Origin: an uncultured bacterium
GTDB lineage: Bacteria > Cloacimonadota > Cloacimonadia > Cloacimonadales > Cloacimonadaceae
DNA length: 23,048 nucleotides
Direction: 5' to 3'
Assembly (NCBI GenBank): GCA_937960795.1
Contig: CALGPA010000059.1
Span: 1 to 23,048 of the forward strand
The position numbers and the translations under genes were made by a program. Shown in pieces: positions 21,570 through 23,048 of this stretch (position 1 is its first letter; each line of letters starts with the position of its first letter). The notes below the pieces were generated by a model. That model was not told the DNA's origin and searched no databases. It saw nothing but the letters and a program-made list of their open reading frames with translations.

Positions 21570-22853
21570 ATGCTATTAATGCTCCTAGCGCTCGCCATTT
21601 TTGGCGTCACATACATCCTTATAATCACAGAATGGATAAACAAAATGCTCGCCGCCATGATGGGCGGATTTGCCATTATCCTCACCGGAATAGTCAGCCA
21701 AGACGTGGCTCTTCACTCTATAGATTGGAATGTAATCTTTTTCCTCATCGGGATGATGCTCGTGATCTCTGTAATGAGACAGACCGGGCTATTCATGTTT
21801 TTGGCAATCCGGATCGCCAAGATCGCCAAGGGCAGACCACTGATGATCATGATCCTGATGTATCTGCTCACCACCTTCATCTCTGCCTTCATGGGCAGCG
21901 TCACCACCATCATGATCCTGGTGCCGATCGTGCTTTTGATCGCAAGCGAGCTCAAGATCAGCCCCATCGCGTTCATCATCACCATGGTGATCGCCTCAAA
22001 TTCCGGGGGAGCTGCCACCATGATCGGTGACCCGCCAAACATCCTCATTGGCTCCGCTACGGACTATAATTTCCTGGACTTTATCATAAATCTCACTCCA
22101 CCTGTCGTAGTGATCACCATAGTCTCTGTGGGCTTGATCTGGCTGCTCTATCGCAAGGCTATGCATGTGAGCAACGAAAACCGTGCCAAGCTCATGGGCT
22201 ACAATGAATTCCTGCTCATCAAAAATCCTTTTTTGCTCAAAAGCAGCCTCATCACTCTGGCTGCCATGTTGCTGGCATTTACCCTGCAGGGAGTGCTGCA
22301 TCTCGAGACCGCTACTATCGCTATGAGCGCAGGTCTGATGCTCTTGGTGCTTTCCGACAAAAACAAGGTAGAACACATCCTCGCAAATGATATCGATTGG
22401 GTCACGATCTTCTTTTTTATGGGGCTCTTTATGATAGTAGAATCCCTTGTGGAAACAGGATTTATCAATATCATCGCCGAGAGCATCATGAGAATCACTC
22501 AGGGTGAGCCCAAAACCACCTCGATGGTGATCCTCTGGGTCTCAGGAGTCTTTAGCGCAGTCATCGACAACGTTCCCTTTATCACTGCCATGATCCCCGT
22601 CTTGGAGCGCATGGGCGTGATGATCAACGATCCCGAAACCATGCACCCACTCTGGTGGTCTCTGGCTCTGGGCACTTGCCTGGGCGGAAACGGAACCATG
22701 ATCGGTGCCAGTGCAAATATCGTGGCTATCGGCATCGCAAACCGCAATGGATTCCGCATCAGTTTCAAAGAATATGCCAAAATCGGAGCTATCTTTACTT
22801 TCGTGGCGATTTGCATAAGCACAGGATATGTGCTCCTGAGATATTTTGGATAA
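21570..22853 (+). CDS. ArsB/NhaD (SLC13-like) ion transporter
   Basis: The 427-residue protein is strongly hydrophobic with about 11-12 probable transmembrane segments. Two inverted half-repeats are suggested by the paired motifs SNSGGAATMIGDPPN (about 143-157) and GGNGTMIGASANIV (about 375-388), typical of the ion transporter superfamily that includes ArsB, NhaD and the P protein. It is an inner-membrane protein that moves an anion, or Na+ against H+; the substrate cannot be read from the sequence. The ATG follows GAGG, and the gene starts 7 nt after the EIIA-CBS gene, which probably regulates it. It is the last gene before the terminal repeat. No hairpin terminator lies just after it, although the repeat that follows holds the palindromic ACCGGT pair. 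Confidence 0.9.
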   Translation: MLLMLLALAIFGVTYILIITEWINKMLAAMMGGFAIILTGIVSQDVALHSIDWNVIFFLIGMMLVISVMRQTGLFMFLAIRIAKIAKGRPLMIMILMYLLTTFISAFMGSVTTIMILVPIVLLIASELKISPIAFIITMVIASNSGGAATMIGDPPNILIGSATDYNFLDFIINLTPPVVVITIVSVGLIWLLYRKAMHVSNENRAKLMGYNEFLLIKNPFLLKSSLITLAAMLLAFTLQGVLHLETATIAMSAGLMLLVLSDKNKVEHILANDIDWVTIFFFMGLFMIVESLVETGFINIIAESIMRITQGEPKTTSMVILWVSGVFSAVIDNVPFITAMIPVLERMGVMINDPETMHPLWWSLALGTCLGGNGTMIGASANIVAIGIANRNGFRISFKEYAKIGAIFTFVAICISTGYVLLRYFG

Positions 22854-22877
22854 GATGCCTCATTTTTTATGACCCTA

Positions 22878-23045
22878 AATGCTTGCAAAATATGGGCTGC
22901 TCATGCCTCCCTCACCGGTCGCTCACCGGTCGAGCGTGCAAGCGGTGAGAAAATAAGGACTTAGAGAGTTCGTAGTTCTTAGTTCGTAGTTCGTAGTTCG
23001 TAGTTGGCGCGGCAAATCGAATGAACAATGTACGATCTACGATGT
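22878..23045 (-). repeat. Long dispersed repeat, right copy (168 bp, inverted)
   Basis: Read on the minus strand this is the same repeat as 158-318, with the same landmarks in the same order. It begins 25 nt after the transporter stop. It is 7 bp longer than the left copy because of one extra heptamer. A few substitutions flank the doubled cgaccggtgag unit, while that unit itself and the cgatttgccgcgccaa and ctctctaagtccttatttt blocks are unchanged. The window ends only 3 nt after it. Confidence 0.85.
22969..23003 (-). repeat. Heptamer array, 5 copies (ttcgtag/ttcttag)
   Basis: On the plus strand the units read TTCGTAG, TTCTTAG, TTCGTAG, TTCGTAG, TTCGTAG. They are the reverse complement of the ctacgaa/ctaagaa units in the left copy, where four are present in a strictly alternating order. 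Confidence 0.85.
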
Positions 23046-23048
23046 AGA

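Overview
The window looks like a chromosomal segment of an anaerobic or microaerophilic Gram-negative bacterium. It carries a secreted C10 protease with a type IX secretion (T9SS) type C-terminal tail and a REC-PglZ protein matching PorX, the T9SS regulator. It also carries a class A flavodiiron protein beside a ferritin, and a glutaredoxin-like protein disulfide oxidoreductase in an operon with thioredoxin reductase. This mix fits a candidate phylum such as Cloacimonadota better than classical Bacteroidota. That placement is inferred from gene content; no phylogeny was run. Both ends of the window fall inside copies of the same ~165 bp intergenic repeat in opposite orientation, so the window may be a whole contig that broke at a dispersed repeat.

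Layout. Positions 1-554 are non-coding: short tandem arrays, the left repeat copy and an AT-rich stretch, then tRNA-Ala(CGC) at 555-630. On the minus strand follow valS (779-3421), a lipoprotein serpin (3570-4898) and yifB/comM (4913-6457); the last two form an operon. A plus-strand gene encodes a large secreted streptopain-like (C10) protease with two cohesin-like modules and a sorting tail (6644-8926). A minus-strand block holds a PAS-GGDEF diguanylate cyclase, ferritin, flavodiiron protein, an unknown exported protein and a CrtI-type FAD desaturase (8979-14000). A small TfoX_N protein (+) abuts the redox/repair operon PDO-trxB-mutM (-; 14489-16901). The right part is a compact plus-strand run (17139-22853): MORN_2 exported protein, panB, an unknown 207-aa protein, porX, an EIIA-CBS protein and a 12-TM-type ion transporter.

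How the genes may work together. PorX and the sorting-tail protease are two visible parts of a T9SS-like export route, regulator and likely cargo. The 207-aa gene of unknown function overlaps porX by a GTGA start-stop junction and is the strongest lead here for an undescribed component. A second theme is oxygen defence: flavodiiron protein and ferritin are translationally coupled (ATGA), and PDO, thioredoxin reductase and formamidopyrimidine-DNA glycosylase are coupled by two TGATG junctions. A third theme is surface proteolysis, with an inhibitory-type serpin lipoprotein and a papain-fold protease 1.7 kb apart.

No CRISPR array, transposase, integrase or phage gene was seen.
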